Source of the DNA: Bacillota bacterium
GTDB lineage: Bacteria; Bacillota; Clostridia; Christensenellales; Aristaeellaceae
Direction: 5' to 3'
NCBI GenBank assembly: GCA_019137115.1
Contig: JAGVSV010000295.1
Span: forward strand, 1-5,131
DNA: 5,131 nucleotides
This document shows, in pieces, positions 4,626 to 5,131 of this stretch; the stretch's first letter is position 1; every line of letters begins with the position of its first letter. Under the pieces are notes generated by a model. It ran no database searches. It saw only the letters and a list, made by a program, of their open reading frames with translations, and was not told the DNA's origin. A program made the translations under genes and the position numbers.

Positions 4626-5131
4626 ATGATCAAAACCCGTTTGTGCGATCTGCTGGGGATTACGTACCCGGTGCTGCAGGGGGGCATGGCCTGGGTGGCC
4701 GATGCCTCCCTGGCGGCCGCGGTCAGCAACGCGGGCGGCCTGGGCATCATCGCCGCCATGAACGCCGACAGCGCCTGGCTGGTAGCCGAAATCAACAAGG
4801 CGCGCAGCCTGACCGACCGCGTGTTTGGCGTGAACATCATGCTGATGAGCCCGTTTGCCGACGAGGTCGCCAAAACCGTGGTCGAGCAGGGCATTAAAGT
4901 CGTAACGACCGGCGCGGGCAACCCCGCAAAGTACATGAAGGAATGGATCGCCGCCGGCATCAAGGTGGTGCCGGTGGTGCCCTCGGTGGGCATCGCGCGG
5001 TTCGTGGCCAAGCGCGGCGCCAGCGCGGTCATCGCCGAGGGCGGCGAGTCCGGCGGGCACGTGGGCGACCTGACCACCATGGTATTGGTACCCCAGGTGT
5101 GCGACGCGGTGGACATTCCCGTGATCGCCGC
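4626..5131 (+). CDS. fabK: Enoyl-ACP reductase II (FabK), N-terminal part
   Basis: FMN-dependent enzyme that reduces trans-2-enoyl-ACP to acyl-ACP, the last step of each elongation round. The first 168 codons are present, about half of the usual 310-320 residues; the frame is open to the window edge. The family (nitronate monooxygenase/2-nitropropane dioxygenase fold) is clear from PVLQGGMAWVA (15-25), the nucleotide-binding-type AGGLGIIAAM (36-45), VFGVNIMLMSP (67-76), and AEGGESGGHVGDLTTM (137-152). His145 in the last motif aligns with the catalytic His of pneumococcal FabK (His144). The adjacent acpP and fabH, and the AGGLGII and ESGGH motifs, favour FabK over a free-standing nitronate monooxygenase. 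FabK-type reductases are unrelated to FabI and are known to be insensitive to triclosan, so this organism may be too unless it also has FabI. Confidence 0.94.
   Translation, partial: MIKTRLCDLLGITYPVLQGGMAWVADASLAAAVSNAGGLGIIAAMNADSAWLVAEINKARSLTDRVFGVNIMLMSPFADEVAKTVVEQGIKVVTTGAGNPAKYMKEWIAAGIKVVPVVPSVGIARFVAKRGASAVIAEGGESGGHVGDLTTMVLVPQVCDAVDIPVIA

Noticed and set aside
4481..5116. Two minus-strand frames (211 and 186 codons) opposite acpP and fabK
   Set aside because: FabK motifs on the plus strand are unambiguous. The antisense frames are compositionally biased (Ala/Thr/Ser/Met or His/Gly/Val) and lack ribosome binding sites.

Overview
The window is a head-to-head pair of operons, most likely from a GC-rich Gram-positive bacterium of the Bacillota (Clostridia-like). 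Three things point there: an LplA/LplB/YtcP-type sugar importer, a fatty-acid cluster in the streptococcal/clostridial order regulator-fabH-acpP-fabK, and strong AGGAGG-type ribosome binding sites with sigma-A-like promoters. Coding DNA is GC-rich on both arms and I see no codon-use break suggesting recent transfer. No genus can be named from this sequence alone.

Left arm (minus strand, 2834 down to 1): a promoter at 2806-2834 leads to a 546-residue extracytoplasmic solute-binding protein (1103-2743). A 140-bp spacer follows, holding an exact 39-bp tandem duplication and a strong hairpin. Then come an LplB-like permease (72-962, TTG start) and, 12 bp on, the first 19 codons of a second permease (1-59) cut by the window edge. 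Together they form the binding protein and two membrane subunits of a carbohydrate ABC importer. No ATPase is visible; systems of this family usually borrow a shared MsmX-type ATPase.

Centre (2744-2933): a 190-bp divergent control region. Its two promoters have identical TTGACA -35 boxes placed back to back 36 bp apart. The binding-protein transcript would begin with a potential stem-loop (2766-2797).

Right arm (plus strand, 2871 to 5131): a FabT-like MarR regulator (2934-3395), fabH (3392-4351, overlapping the regulator by 4 bp), acyl carrier protein (4398-4616) and the first 168 codons of FabK-type enoyl-ACP reductase (4626 to the edge). FabH makes acetoacetyl-ACP to start type II fatty-acid synthesis, ACP carries the chain, and FabK does the last reduction of each cycle. 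The regulator probably controls its own operon. By family precedent fabD, fabG, fabF, fabZ and acc genes would follow outside the window.

The gene content is ordinary and I do not see an undescribed system. The items most worth a second look are the duplicated, hairpin-rich spacer after the binding-protein gene, the lack of a lipobox cysteine in that binding protein, and the symmetrical divergent control region.
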